From Cytophagaceae bacterium (lineage in GTDB: Bacteria; Bacteroidota; Bacteroidia; Cytophagales; Spirosomataceae), in NCBI GenBank assembly GCA_027486845.1, contig JAIXOL010000058.1, forward strand, positions 1 through 64,000: DNA of 64,000 nt, read 5' to 3'. The notes beneath the pieces were generated by a model. It made no database searches and had not been told where the DNA came from. It saw nothing but the letters and a program-made list of their open reading frames with translations. Positions within the stretch are counted from its first letter, which is position 1, and each line of letters opens with the position of its first letter. Below are positions 26,279 through 35,073 of the stretch, piece by piece. The translations under genes and the position numbers were made by a program.

Positions 26279-27997
26279 ATGAAAAAATGGTACAAGTCGA
26301 GTATAGTGAAATGTATTGCTGCATTGACTTGCACCATTTTTTTTATTTCGCCTAAATCATTGGCTCAAAATACTAATGAGTTGATAATAAGCGAAATAAT
26401 GGCCGACCCAACTCCCACGAAGGGTTTGCCTGAGAAAGAGTACATCGAACTATACAACCGAAGCGACAAAGTAATCGACCTTAATCGTTTTAAACTTTTT
26501 TACGGTACAACCAACGTAACTTTTCCGAGTTTTCAGTTGCAGCCCAAAAGCTATGTGATTGTCACGAGCCGTTTAAATGAAGCAGATTTTAAGCCTTACG
26601 GAAATGTGGTGGCACTCACGAGTTTTTCGCTCCTAAATACAGGTACAACACTCATTATTCGAAATCCACAAAATAAAATAATCTTCTCTGTAACATATAC
26701 AGATAAATGGTACGAAAAAGGCAAAGATCAAGGGTTCTCACTCGAAATGATTGATACTAATTTTCCGTGTGTTGAAGACGGAAATTGGACCTCATCTTCG
26801 GCCTCTTTACAAGGGACGCCCGCAAAAGAAAATGCCGCAAAAGCTTCAAAACCAGACCTGTCACCACCGAGTTTGAGTCGTTTTGAAATAAAGAGTGGAA
26901 CAAATGTAAAACTTATTTTCTCTGAAAAACTTGATAGTCTTTCGGCTGTCAGTATCAATGCGTATAGTTTTGATAAAGGACTAAAAATCAATACTATATC
27001 GGTCGAATCTCCGCAAAATATTAATGTGAATCTCACTCTAAATTTAGCTTTACAAGAAAATACGCTTTATACACTTACTGCCAAAAATATAGCTGATTGT
27101 TCGGGAAATGTTTTGCTTTCTGCACAAGCAATTTTGGGAAATCTAAAACCCGCCGATTCGGGAAATGTGGTTTTAAACGAAGTATTGTTTAATCCAAGAA
27201 GTGGGGGAGAAGATTTTGTTGAAATTTATAACCGAACTGATAAACTGATTTCGCTTAAAAATTGGGCTTTGGCCAATGTAGATGCTACTGGAAAAGTCGC
27301 CAATATTCGCACAATTGCTACTACTGATTTTACCTTGCAACCGAAACAATTTTTAGTACTTTGTCGAACTGCCAGTGCGGTACAAAACCAATATTTTAAA
27401 GCAGTAAAAGCTAATTTTTTACAACTCGCATCAATGCCATCTTTTCCTGACGATGAAGGTTCGGTAGTTTTACTAAATGAAACTCAAAAGATTTTCGACC
27501 GATTCGATTATACCGAAAAACTTCACCATCCATTAGTTGATGACAAAGCAGGCGTTTCGCTTGAAAAAAAAGATTATAATAAAACTTCAGCTGAACCAAC
27601 TAATTGGCAATCGGCTGCTTCGACCGAAGGTTTTGGTACACCTGGTTATGCTAATTCTCAGGTTTTGGTTGATAGTCAAGAAAATATTTTCAAAATTGAA
27701 CCCGAAGTTTTTACGCCTGATGGAGATGGTCAGGATGAAACCACAAAACTCATTTTCCAACTTGACCAAAGTGCATTTGTTGCTAATATCCAGATCTTCG
27801 ATTCAAATGGTCGATTAGTTCGTCAACTTGCTCAAAATCAATTGCTTGGCAATAATGCAAGCTTTGAATGGAACGGAAAAACAAACAATAATGAAGTTGT
27901 GCCAGTTGGGTATTATATATTTTTGGCCGAACTTTTCAATACTAATGGTGATAAAAAACATTTCAAAGGAAAAGTCGTTGTTGGAAGCCGTTTCTGA
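26279..27997 (+). CDS. Secreted protein with two lamin-tail domains and a gliding/sorting-type C-terminus
   Basis: A 572-residue exported protein (signal peptide through about residue 29, ending SLAQ). The first lamin-tail domain covers about 35-135 (ELIISEIMADPTP, EYIELYNRSDKVIDL). An SbsA-type Ig-like domain follows near 200-285 (FSEKLDSLSAVSINAYSF), then a second lamin-tail domain at about 298-400 (VVLNEVLFNPRSGGEDFVEIYNRT). The last 95 residues (EPEVFTPDGDGQDETTKLIFQL, then NGRLVRQL, GYYIFLAELF) form a FlgD/CHU-type domain usual at the end of Bacteroidota surface proteins. Its role is unknown, perhaps adhesion or nuclease-associated. It starts 3 bp after the H1-like gene. Confidence 0.8.
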   Translation: MKKWYKSSIVKCIAALTCTIFFISPKSLAQNTNELIISEIMADPTPTKGLPEKEYIELYNRSDKVIDLNRFKLFYGTTNVTFPSFQLQPKSYVIVTSRLNEADFKPYGNVVALTSFSLLNTGTTLIIRNPQNKIIFSVTYTDKWYEKGKDQGFSLEMIDTNFPCVEDGNWTSSSASLQGTPAKENAAKASKPDLSPPSLSRFEIKSGTNVKLIFSEKLDSLSAVSINAYSFDKGLKINTISVESPQNINVNLTLNLALQENTLYTLTAKNIADCSGNVLLSAQAILGNLKPADSGNVVLNEVLFNPRSGGEDFVEIYNRTDKLISLKNWALANVDATGKVANIRTIATTDFTLQPKQFLVLCRTASAVQNQYFKAVKANFLQLASMPSFPDDEGSVVLLNETQKIFDRFDYTEKLHHPLVDDKAGVSLEKKDYNKTSAEPTNWQSAASTEGFGTPGYANSQVLVDSQENIFKIEPEVFTPDGDGQDETTKLIFQLDQSAFVANIQIFDSNGRLVRQLAQNQLLGNNASFEWNGKTNNNEVVPVGYYIFLAELFNTNGDKKHFKGKVVVGSRF

Positions 27998-28030
27998 GTA
28001 CCAATCTTTCATCTTCATCAAAACTACAAA

Positions 28031-28912
28031 ATGAAAAAACTTTTTTTTACTTTGATATTTTCTGCAATGATAAATGATATTTTTGCCCAAAAATTATCTG
28101 TTGAAAATCTAAAATCAGTTATCGAATCAAAACTTAAAACCGTTGAAGGCGAATTTGCAGTGGCATTTAAAGATTTGCAAACGGGTAAAACACTCTTTAT
28201 TAACGAAAAAGAAGATTTTCATGCAGCCAGCACGATGAAAACACCAGTCATGATTGAGGTTTTTAAGCAAGCCAAAGCAGGGAAATTTAAGGTCACTGAT
28301 TCGATTTTGGTGAAAAACGAGTTTAAAAGCATTGTTGATGGAAGTCCTTACAGTATGGATATTGCTGATGATAGCGGTGACGGAATGTATAAAATGATTG
28401 GCAAAAAAATGACAATTTATGACCTTACCTATCAGATGATAATTGTGAGTAGTAATTTGGCTACTAATATTCTGATAGATTTGGTTGATGCCAAAAATGC
28501 CAATGAATCAATGAGAAAACTCGGTGCAAAAGATATTAAAGTTTTACGTGGCGTTGAAGACCAAAAGGCATTTGATAAAGGTTTGAGTAATACAACTACA
28601 GCTTATGATTTGATGCTGATTTTTGAGAAAATAGCACAAAATAAGGTGATTGATAAGAAAGCATGTGAAGAAATGCGTAAGATTCTATTCGATCAAAAAT
28701 TCAATGAAATTATTCCTGAAAAACTCCCCAAAAATGTAAAAGTTGCCCATAAAACTGGTTCAATTACAGGTGTTCAGCATGATTCTGGAATTATTTATTT
28801 GTCCGATGGACGTAGGTATATTTTGGTTTTACTCTCAAAAAAACTCAAAAATGTCGATGTCGGTGTGAAAATGTTAGCTGAAGTTTCGGAGATGTTTTAT
28901 GGATTGTTTTGA
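28031..28912 (+). CDS. Class A beta-lactamase-like serine hydrolase
   Basis: A 293-residue exported protein (signal peptide ending IFAQ near 20). The serine beta-lactamase fold motifs are present: SxxK as ASTMKTP near 67 (catalytic Ser, Lys), SxN as VSSNLATN near 139, and KTG as AHKTGSITG near 241. The usual Glu-x-x-Leu-Asn omega-loop motif of true class A enzymes is not evident; the region reads LRGVEDQKAFDKGLSN. It could be a DD-peptidase or esterase rather than a resistance enzyme. It follows the lamin-tail gene by 33 bp and may be co-transcribed. Confidence 0.82.
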   Translation: MKKLFFTLIFSAMINDIFAQKLSVENLKSVIESKLKTVEGEFAVAFKDLQTGKTLFINEKEDFHAASTMKTPVMIEVFKQAKAGKFKVTDSILVKNEFKSIVDGSPYSMDIADDSGDGMYKMIGKKMTIYDLTYQMIIVSSNLATNILIDLVDAKNANESMRKLGAKDIKVLRGVEDQKAFDKGLSNTTTAYDLMLIFEKIAQNKVIDKKACEEMRKILFDQKFNEIIPEKLPKNVKVAHKTGSITGVQHDSGIIYLSDGRRYILVLLSKKLKNVDVGVKMLAEVSEMFYGLF

Positions 28913-29134
28913 AATTTAATTGACTATATTGTTAAAGTTTTTTGCATTTAAAAGGTTATACATAATTTCTGTATATTTATATTATGTTATTTAAAAAACA
29001 TTATTGAAGTTTATAAACTTTTAAAAAAATAGAAAATAGATTATGAATTTTGTTAAAATCAGAGCAAGTTCTTTCTCCTTTTTACATCTAAGTTTTTAGT
29101 TGGTCTTTCTCATCAAAACTAAAACCATTCAGAT

Positions 29135-30631
29135 ATGTTAAAAAAGGCTTTTTTATTAGTAATATCAGTATCGCTCAATTTTGTTTTTTTATACGGATGT
29201 AACAAATCCACTAACGATTTAACTCCTAGTTCTGGAACAGCAACGACTAGTACTACAACAACTACGAGCTCAACCTATAATGACCTCTGGATTCCGCCCA
29301 CTATTACAGGTAAAACTTTTGATTTAACATTAGCTAAATCAAGCAAACAACTTCGTACAGGAGCTAAAACTGCTACTTATGGATATAATGGTACAGAATT
29401 TTGGGGACCAACATTGATAATGAACAAAGGCGATTTTGTTCAAATGAACGTAACGAATAATCTTTCTGAAACCACCACTACGCATTGGCATGGTTTTCAT
29501 ATTCCAGCAATTATGGATGGTGGTCCACATCAGATGATTGAACCCAATACCACTTGGAAGCCATCTTTCGAGATAAAAAATAATGCTGGCACTTATTGGT
29601 ATCACCCGCATTTACATGAAAAAACCTTTCAACAGCTAACTTACGGTGCTGGAGGACTAATAATCATCAAAGACCCAATTGAGTCGGCTTTGGCCTTACC
29701 CCGAACTTATGGAACAGATGATATTCCATTGGTTTTAACTAGCAGAAGATATAATTCTGATAATTCGTTTACTACAACCGAACATGCTTATGGCGATTAT
29801 GCCATGTCGAATGGCACGCATAATGCTCAAATTAGTTTACCAAAACAATTTGTCCGTTTCAGAATTTTAAATGCAGAAACCGAACGTGCATATAATCTTG
29901 GCTTTAGCGATAACCGTAGTTTCTATGTCATAACCAATGATGGCGGCTTGCTTGATGCTCCAGTTGAAGTAACACGCGTGAAATTAGCAGTAGGAGAACG
30001 TGCAGAAATTTTGGTCGATTTGAGTAAAGATGCTGTTAGTACAAGCTTAGATATGAAAGCCTATAACGCCAATCAAGAATTTGGTTTTGGTGGTAGTGAG
30101 CCACAAACCAATGGTCAATTTGGTAGTTTATTAAATAACAAAGATTTTACAGTGCTACATATCAATGTAAAAGCTGCGACCGTAAATGCGATTACCTCAT
30201 TGCCAGCAAAGTTGACAACAAACATCTATTGGAAGGAATCTGACGCTACTAGCACCCGAACAATCAGGATAACTGGTGGACAGGCAGGGTCAGCCTTTAC
30301 ATTTGACAATAATACTTACGGTTTCACAACCATAAACCAAACCGTGAAACTCAATGCAGTTGAAAAATGGACGATTGTTAATAATAATATCTTTGGACAC
30401 TCATTTCATATTCATGATATTCAATTTAAGATTGTTTCTCGAAGTTCAGGAGCTATTGCCAATTACGAATCGGGTTGGAAAGATACTTTTTATATCCGAA
30501 CTGGTGAAACAGTTTCTGTAGTGGCAAAATATGATGATTTTGCCAGTAGTACCAATCCATTTATGTACCATTGTCATTTTCCGAATCATGAAGATGCTGG
30601 ATTGATGGGGCAGTTTTTAGTAATTCAATAA
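29135..30631 (+). CDS. Multicopper oxidase lipoprotein
   Basis: A 498-residue cupredoxin-type oxidase anchored as a lipoprotein (signal peptide with lipobox FLYGC near 22, then a Ser/Thr-rich linker to about 50). All four copper-binding motifs are present: HWHGFHIP near 117, YHPHLHEK near 156, GHSFHIHD near 426, and YHCHFPNHEDAGLMG near 478, which includes the T1 Cys and its flanking His. Domain order fits a three-domain CueO/SpoA-like enzyme. It would oxidise Cu(I), Fe(II), Mn or organic phenols outside the inner membrane. It is the first gene of a set of exported-protein genes and ends 12 bp before the MORN-type gene. Confidence 0.92.
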   Translation: MLKKAFLLVISVSLNFVFLYGCNKSTNDLTPSSGTATTSTTTTTSSTYNDLWIPPTITGKTFDLTLAKSSKQLRTGAKTATYGYNGTEFWGPTLIMNKGDFVQMNVTNNLSETTTTHWHGFHIPAIMDGGPHQMIEPNTTWKPSFEIKNNAGTYWYHPHLHEKTFQQLTYGAGGLIIIKDPIESALALPRTYGTDDIPLVLTSRRYNSDNSFTTTEHAYGDYAMSNGTHNAQISLPKQFVRFRILNAETERAYNLGFSDNRSFYVITNDGGLLDAPVEVTRVKLAVGERAEILVDLSKDAVSTSLDMKAYNANQEFGFGGSEPQTNGQFGSLLNNKDFTVLHINVKAATVNAITSLPAKLTTNIYWKESDATSTRTIRITGGQAGSAFTFDNNTYGFTTINQTVKLNAVEKWTIVNNNIFGHSFHIHDIQFKIVSRSSGAIANYESGWKDTFYIRTGETVSVVAKYDDFASSTNPFMYHCHFPNHEDAGLMGQFLVIQ

Positions 30632-30643
30632 AATATTATTATT

Positions 30644-31192
30644 TTGAATTTTAAGCCTTTAACGAGCCTACTTTTTGCTTTTCTTATACTGGCCTGTCAT
30701 GAAAGAAAAGCAAAGAGTAGTGTTTTAAACGTTGATACTAACCTAAAAAAAACTGATAGAGGCTGGCTTTATAAAGGGCAGCCTTTTTCGGGCTATATGC
30801 TTGAAAAAGAAGGAAATAGGGTAGTTTACCAATTGCCCATTTCTGAAGGTCTAGAGCAAGGTTTAGCAAAAGGATGGTATAATTCTGGAGAAAAACTCTT
30901 GGAACGCATTTTTATTAATGGTAAAAAGGAAGGGAAATTTCAGCAATGGTGGCCAAATGGGAAGCTACGGTATTTGTTCAATTATAAAAATGACCAATTT
31001 GATGGAAAACAGCTGGTTTGTTTTCCGAATGGAAAAATCAGAGAAGAAAGCAATTATCAAATGGGAGAAAAAGAAGGAACTCAAAGGGTTTGGAACGAAA
31101 ACAGTAAATTGATTTCAAACTATTTTATCAAAAATAAAAGAATTTATGGGGTAGTTTCGGTTAAAAGTTGCATTCCTGTTGATGGGCATTGA
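30644..31192 (+). CDS. MORN-repeat (YwqK-like) lipoprotein, TTG start
   Basis: A 182-residue lipoprotein. The start is a TTG at 30644, chosen because it opens directly into a good lipoprotein signal peptide (NFKPLTSLLFAFLILAC) and no ATG occurs for 150 bp. Four or five MORN_2-type repeats follow, each with a WYNSGEKL / WWPNGKLR / CFPNGKIREES core (about residues 78-165). Proteins with these repeats are often annotated as YwqK-family antitoxins, but that label is weak for a lipoprotein. It starts 12 bp after the multicopper oxidase stop, so it is almost certainly co-transcribed. Function unknown. Confidence 0.72.
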   Translation: MNFKPLTSLLFAFLILACHERKAKSSVLNVDTNLKKTDRGWLYKGQPFSGYMLEKEGNRVVYQLPISEGLEQGLAKGWYNSGEKLLERIFINGKKEGKFQQWWPNGKLRYLFNYKNDQFDGKQLVCFPNGKIREESNYQMGEKEGTQRVWNENSKLISNYFIKNKRIYGVVSVKSCIPVDGH

Positions 31193-31416
31193 TATTTAAC
31201 CGTAATCGATTTATTAAAGGAAGAAAAAATCTGCAATTCAGCCTAAAAATCATTTTTTAAAGTAAAATAACTTGGTGTACAGTTGATAATCACTCAATAT
31301 TTATATGCATAATTAATGTTTTTAATTGATAAAAAATTTCCAATTAGAAGCATATAAAATGAAACGCAAGTGCTTGATAATGAGTGTATTACTGTATTAA
31401 TTAACAAATAAAAATT

Positions 31417-32376
31417 ATGAAAATAAATCTCTTTGTAGCAATATTCCTTTTAATTATTGTGTTTACTGCTTGTAAAACGACCGAAGTTGATAATTCGTCA
31501 ACTAACACTACATCAACCTATAAAGGTACAGGCTCAGTTACTCAGGGTATTGGTAAAACAACAATCAATAGTTTGTATAACTGCTCAGGTGGAAGAGTTA
31601 CATCAGTCGGAACAATAACCTCAACTGATGGAAAACTATAGACTGTTCCTGCCGAAACTAATTTTTCTACCGCTACAAAATTGACAGACCTTTTCAATGA
31701 ATGTACAGGTTCAAAACCAACTTCAATAAGTCAAGTTGATTTATCTAAAGTGCCGACAGTCGTGATAGATGCTAACGGCGAAGTAATAACAGGTTATATT
31801 CACGGGGATAATTATTACGAGTTATATGTTAATGGCAAATTAGTAGGTGTCGATGCTGTACCGTATACTCCATTTAATTCGAGCGTTGTAAAATTCAAAG
31901 CAAAACGCCCCATCAAATATGCAGTAAAATTGGTCGATTGGGAAGAAAACTTAGGAATCGGTAGTGAAGCAAATGGAGGCAATGCCTATTACCCTGGCGA
32001 TGGCGGTTTTATTGCAAAATTTAGCGATGGAACAAGCACTAGTTCGGCTTGGAAAGCTCAGACTTTTTACATAGCACCGTTGGCAGATATAAATTGCGTT
32101 ACAGAGACTGGTACTTCTCGTATTTCTTCTTCTTGTAGTAATAGCCCGAGTAGCGGTGCAAAATCGTATGCTTTACATTGGGAAATACCTTCAACATGGT
32201 TTTCTTCTGATTATGATTTCAGCAAATGGCCGAGTGCCACAACTTTTACCGAAGCTCAAGTTGGTGTAAAACCTGCCTATTCAAATTTTACATCATCATT
32301 TTCAGGTTCACAATTCATTTGGTCATCTAATTTAGTATTAGATAATTTGGTTTTATTGAGATTTACAGGAAATTGA
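31417..32376 (+). pseudogene. Lipoprotein gene interrupted by an in-frame TAG
   Basis: One frame of 319 codons runs from the ATG at 31417 to the stop at 32376, broken only by TAG at 31639-31641. The sequence across it reads STDGKL-stop-TVPAETNF, and changing TAG to TGG (Trp) restores a continuous protein. The N-terminus is a lipoprotein signal peptide (lipobox VFTAC, then KTTEVDNSS), and the later part is a beta-rich domain with YYELYVNGKLVGVDAVPYTP near 130-150 and several Cys. I do not recognise a named family. No frameshift or deletion is seen, so inactivation is recent, or the base is a sequencing error. It lies between the MORN and YHYH genes, in the same orientation. Confidence 0.75.
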
Positions 32377-32488
32377 AATAAACACCAAAATTAATGAAAC
32401 TAATTCAAAAGTTGAGTTTTGATAAATATTAGTTTAATCAAAAAACGAAAGTAAATCCTTGTTAAAAACCCTTTTTACCAAATTCTTT

Positions 32489-33847
32489 ATGAAACTTATG
32501 AAATATTGCTTGATTTTACTCATTTTGGTTCACTCGGGGTCGTTGCTTGCCCACGTAGGTGAACATGCAAAAACAAATAGTGTGATTTACTCAATCAAAG
32601 GAAAGCAAATCGAAGGGCATTTTTTGATGGAACGAGATGGAAGGGTTTTTATAGAACAAAAAAATGGAAAAATTATTTCGGCCGATTTGAAAGATTTTTC
32701 ATTTTCAAATCAAACTTCGTTGAGTAAGAAAATAGCTTTTTTGAAGCAATTAAATGCTCAAAATCAAGTGGTAAAAAACTTAGGTGTTGATACGAAAACA
32801 ACTGATTATCAGTCTTTTTATATTTGTATTTTTGTTGCAGCTCTTGTTTTACTGGTTGTAGTGAAAAAACAAAATCATAACCCCAAAATGGCTTATTTCT
32901 TTGGGAGTTTTATGTTGTTTTTTTATGCCTGCAAAACCAATGAAGTTGAGCCTACTAATGCAACTATCAACACGACACTAACTTTAATCAAAACCGACCC
33001 AAGTTTTATCGAAAAGGTTTTTACGCCATACAAATCAGAAGTGAAAACTCGTTTTGATGATACCTATTTTTATGTCGAAACCGAGGGTATACCACAGACT
33101 CATAATATGATGGTTGGCATTACGAGTTGGCAACAACAAGTACCGATTCCGCAGGGATACACAGGTTCAAATGCTTGGTCGATTCCGCTCAAACCAGAGT
33201 TTGCTGCTTCTCCTTTAAGTTTGAAATCTAATTTTATGAAAGGAGCGGTAGCCATTGCACCTAATGGTATTCCGATTTTCAATCCACTCAATAATCGTGG
33301 CGAAGATGCTTTTGTCATTGGCGAGTTAGATCAATGGGGAGGGCATTGTGGCCGTGCCGACGATTATCATTATCATATTGCTCCGCTTCATTTTGAGGCT
33401 ACAGCTGGCAACAATCCGATTGCAATGGCACTTGATGGTTTTGCCATTTATGGCTCTAAAGAACCCGACGGCACCGCCATTAAAACATTAGATGAATATC
33501 ACGGACATAATTATAACAATTCTTATCATTATCACGCCGAATCTAAATATCCGTATTTTATGGCTGCTATGAGAGGAAAAGTAAGTCTTGACCCAACTAC
33601 ATCAGCACCCGAAAATCAAATATTGCCACAGGCAAAATCAGCAGGCGTTCGTCCAGCATTAACTGCACTTAAAGGAGCTGCTATTACCAATTTTAAATCA
33701 ACTGGCACTAATGCCTATTCGCTTGAATACACACTTGATGGTAAAAAAGCTTATGTAAATTATGTTTGGGACACCAAAGGAGTTTATACTTTTACATTAA
33801 TCGGCACAGATGGAAAATCAACAATAACCCAATACACTAAGAAATAA
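32489..33847 (+). CDS. YHYH-domain protein with an internal lipobox
   Basis: A 452-residue exported protein, taking the ATG at 32489 (MKLMKYCLILLILVHSG). Residues 1-20 are a signal peptide or anchor, about 25-90 a small domain, about 105-122 a membrane helix (YICIFVAALVLLVVVK), and 133-147 a second hydrophobic stretch ending MLFFYACKTNEVEP, which looks like a lipoprotein signal with its own Cys. The rest is the YHYH domain: QTHNMMVGI near 205, GGHCGRADDYHYHIAPLHF near 285 and NNSYHYHAES near 340. This His-rich domain probably binds metal; its role is unknown. PEBP follows after 6 bp. The gene looks like a fusion of a membrane protein to a YHYH lipoprotein. Confidence 0.8.
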   Translation: MKLMKYCLILLILVHSGSLLAHVGEHAKTNSVIYSIKGKQIEGHFLMERDGRVFIEQKNGKIISADLKDFSFSNQTSLSKKIAFLKQLNAQNQVVKNLGVDTKTTDYQSFYICIFVAALVLLVVVKKQNHNPKMAYFFGSFMLFFYACKTNEVEPTNATINTTLTLIKTDPSFIEKVFTPYKSEVKTRFDDTYFYVETEGIPQTHNMMVGITSWQQQVPIPQGYTGSNAWSIPLKPEFAASPLSLKSNFMKGAVAIAPNGIPIFNPLNNRGEDAFVIGELDQWGGHCGRADDYHYHIAPLHFEATAGNNPIAMALDGFAIYGSKEPDGTAIKTLDEYHGHNYNNSYHYHAESKYPYFMAAMRGKVSLDPTTSAPENQILPQAKSAGVRPALTALKGAAITNFKSTGTNAYSLEYTLDGKKAYVNYVWDTKGVYTFTLIGTDGKSTITQYTKK

Positions 33848-33853
33848 AAAATT

Positions 33854-34396
33854 ATGAGGAAAATACAGTTTTTAATAGCATTTTGTAGCATTTTATTGAT
33901 GAATTGTGCAAAAGAAGAGGTCGAAATGCCGACCAATACTGGGGTTTTTACACTAGAAAGTTCGGGGGTAGTAAATGGTGTTTTAGACAAAAAATACACC
34001 TGCGATGGACAGAGTTTTGCCCCGCCATTATCTTGGAAAAATGTACCCACTGGCACAAAATCTTTTGCTGTTCTGATGCACCATATTCCACCAACTGGCG
34101 AGAAGCACGTGTATTATTTGGTTTATAAACTGGCTTTATCGGTAAACTCACTTCCAGAAAACAATACAACTATTGGTTCGTTTGGCATAAATACTGTAAA
34201 TGGTAAAAATAGTTATTCACCGCCATGTTCGCAAGGGCCTGGAGCAAAGATTTATATAATTACGGCCTATGCACTTTCGGCCGAGCCAGTAATTTCGGCC
34301 ACTACCACCAAAGTAACAATGGATATAGTTTTGGATGCCATCAAATCTACAACTTTGGCAAAATCAGAATTATCGGTAAATTATACACGTCCGTAA
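33854..34396 (+). CDS. PEBP-family (YbhB/YbcL-like) lipoprotein
   Basis: A 180-residue lipoprotein (lipobox LLMNC near 18). The mature domain is the bacterial phosphatidylethanolamine-binding-protein fold: FTLESSGVVNGVLDKKYTCDG near 32-52, PPLSWKNVPTGTKSFAVLM near 57-75, and SPPCSQGPGAKIYIITAYAL near 122-141, where the usual GxHxY His is replaced by Lys (GAKIY). It follows the YHYH gene by 6 bp, so the two proteins probably work together, as such pairs recur in Bacteroidota. The ligand is unknown. Confidence 0.85.
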   Translation: MRKIQFLIAFCSILLMNCAKEEVEMPTNTGVFTLESSGVVNGVLDKKYTCDGQSFAPPLSWKNVPTGTKSFAVLMHHIPPTGEKHVYYLVYKLALSVNSLPENNTTIGSFGINTVNGKNSYSPPCSQGPGAKIYIITAYALSAEPVISATTTKVTMDIVLDAIKSTTLAKSELSVNYTRP

Positions 34397-34414
34397 AGAA
34401 TAAATTTAAAAACT

Positions 34415-34446
34415 CGATTAGAAAGTTGTCTAATCGGGCTTTTTTA
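34415..34446 (+). terminator. Terminator ending the lipoprotein island
   Basis: Stem CGATTAGA (34415-34422) with TCTAATCG (34429-34436), 6-nt loop, followed by GGGC and a T run to 34446. It lies 18 bp after the PEBP stop. Confidence 0.8.
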
Positions 34447-34489
34447 TACTCAAAATTCAAACTTTCTTCCTAAGAGAAAAGTATCTATG

Positions 34490-34507
34490 AAAAAAACATG
34501 TTTTTTT
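34490..34507. repeat. Perfect 18-bp palindrome A7-CATG-T7
   Basis: AAAAAAACATGTTTTTTT is fully self-complementary. It lies just upstream of the IS630-type remnant; it might be an operator for that HTH protein or an element end, but it could equally be a chance AT-rich palindrome. Confidence 0.4.
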
Positions 34508-34553
34508 ACAGCGTTTTAAATCATTCGATCGTCTTAATAATTGTACATTGATT

Positions 34554-34877
34554 ATGATAGTAAATGGTGATGAGGCGTACTATAGAAACTTGATAAAAAT
34601 GCGTTACGTAAGAAAGATAACCGAAGAACAAGTTGAACATTTAAGACAAGTGTCACGCCGTAGCCGAAACTACCGTGAACGTGAGCGAGCAAAAGCTATT
34701 TTATTGAGTTACAAAGGGTACAATGTTACTGTATTATCTGATATTTTTGAGGTTAGTCGTGGAACGATTACTAATTGGCTTGACGCTTGGGAAGAGCGTG
34801 GAGTATTCGGATTAAAAGATTTACCGAAACAATTAAGTATAAATTCATTTAGCGAAAAAACTCTTACATATAACTAA
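34554..34877 (+). pseudogene. IS630-type helix-turn-helix transposase remnant
   Basis: A 107-residue reading frame from the ATG at 34554 (or 92 residues from the ATG at 34599, MRYVRKITEEQ). It matches the N-terminal DNA-binding part of IS630-family transposases: RRSRNYRERERAKAILLSYKGY, then VTVLSDIFEVSRGTITNWLDAWEERG with the helix-turn-helix and the GLKDLPK end of the linker. The DDE catalytic domain that should follow is absent, and no trace of it is found up to the next gene. It may be a dead transposon end or a domesticated DNA-binding protein; its own terminator at 34913 favours some expression. Confidence 0.6.
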
Positions 34878-34912
34878 AACTTTTGAAACAAATCTACTTT
34901 TTTTCTCTATGG

Positions 34913-34946
34913 AAAGTCTGTTGCTACTAGCGGCAGGCTTTTTTTG
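34913..34946 (+). terminator. Terminator after the HTH remnant
   Basis: Stem AAGTCTGTTGC (34914-34924) with GCGGCAGGCTT (34930-34940) using three G-T pairs, 5-nt loop, followed by seven Ts. Confidence 0.7.
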
Positions 34947-35013
34947 TATATGAATAAACCAAATTACTATTTTAATTTAGTAAGAAAACACTGAACTAAT
35001 CTGATTTCTATGT

Positions 35014-35021
35014 TAAATTTG
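35014..35021 (+). promoter_or_regulatory. Candidate -7 box before the methylmalonyl-CoA mutase gene
   Basis: TAAATTTG fits the TAnnTTTG consensus, 52 bp before the ATG at 35074. No well-spaced TTTG was found upstream. No cobalamin riboswitch core is seen in this leader. Confidence 0.35.
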
Positions 35022-35073
35022 CTTAAAAATATAGACAGAAAAATCATTCGGTTTATTATCGCTTCCATCATCC

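Noticed and set aside
25768-26337. Long minus-strand frame rich in Phe, Ser and Ala opposite the H1-like gene
   Set aside because: It is the mirror of the Lys/Ala/Glu codons on the plus strand; no start signal or family resemblance, while the plus frame makes sense as a basic protein.
31639-31641. TAG as a recoded codon (pyrrolysine or read-through) in the orphan lipoprotein
   Set aside because: Pyrrolysine decoding is not expected in Bacteroidota and no recoding structure is visible; a Trp-to-stop mutation is simpler.
34960-35073. Cobalamin riboswitch before the B12-dependent mutase
   Set aside because: The leader is too short and lacks the conserved B12-box core.
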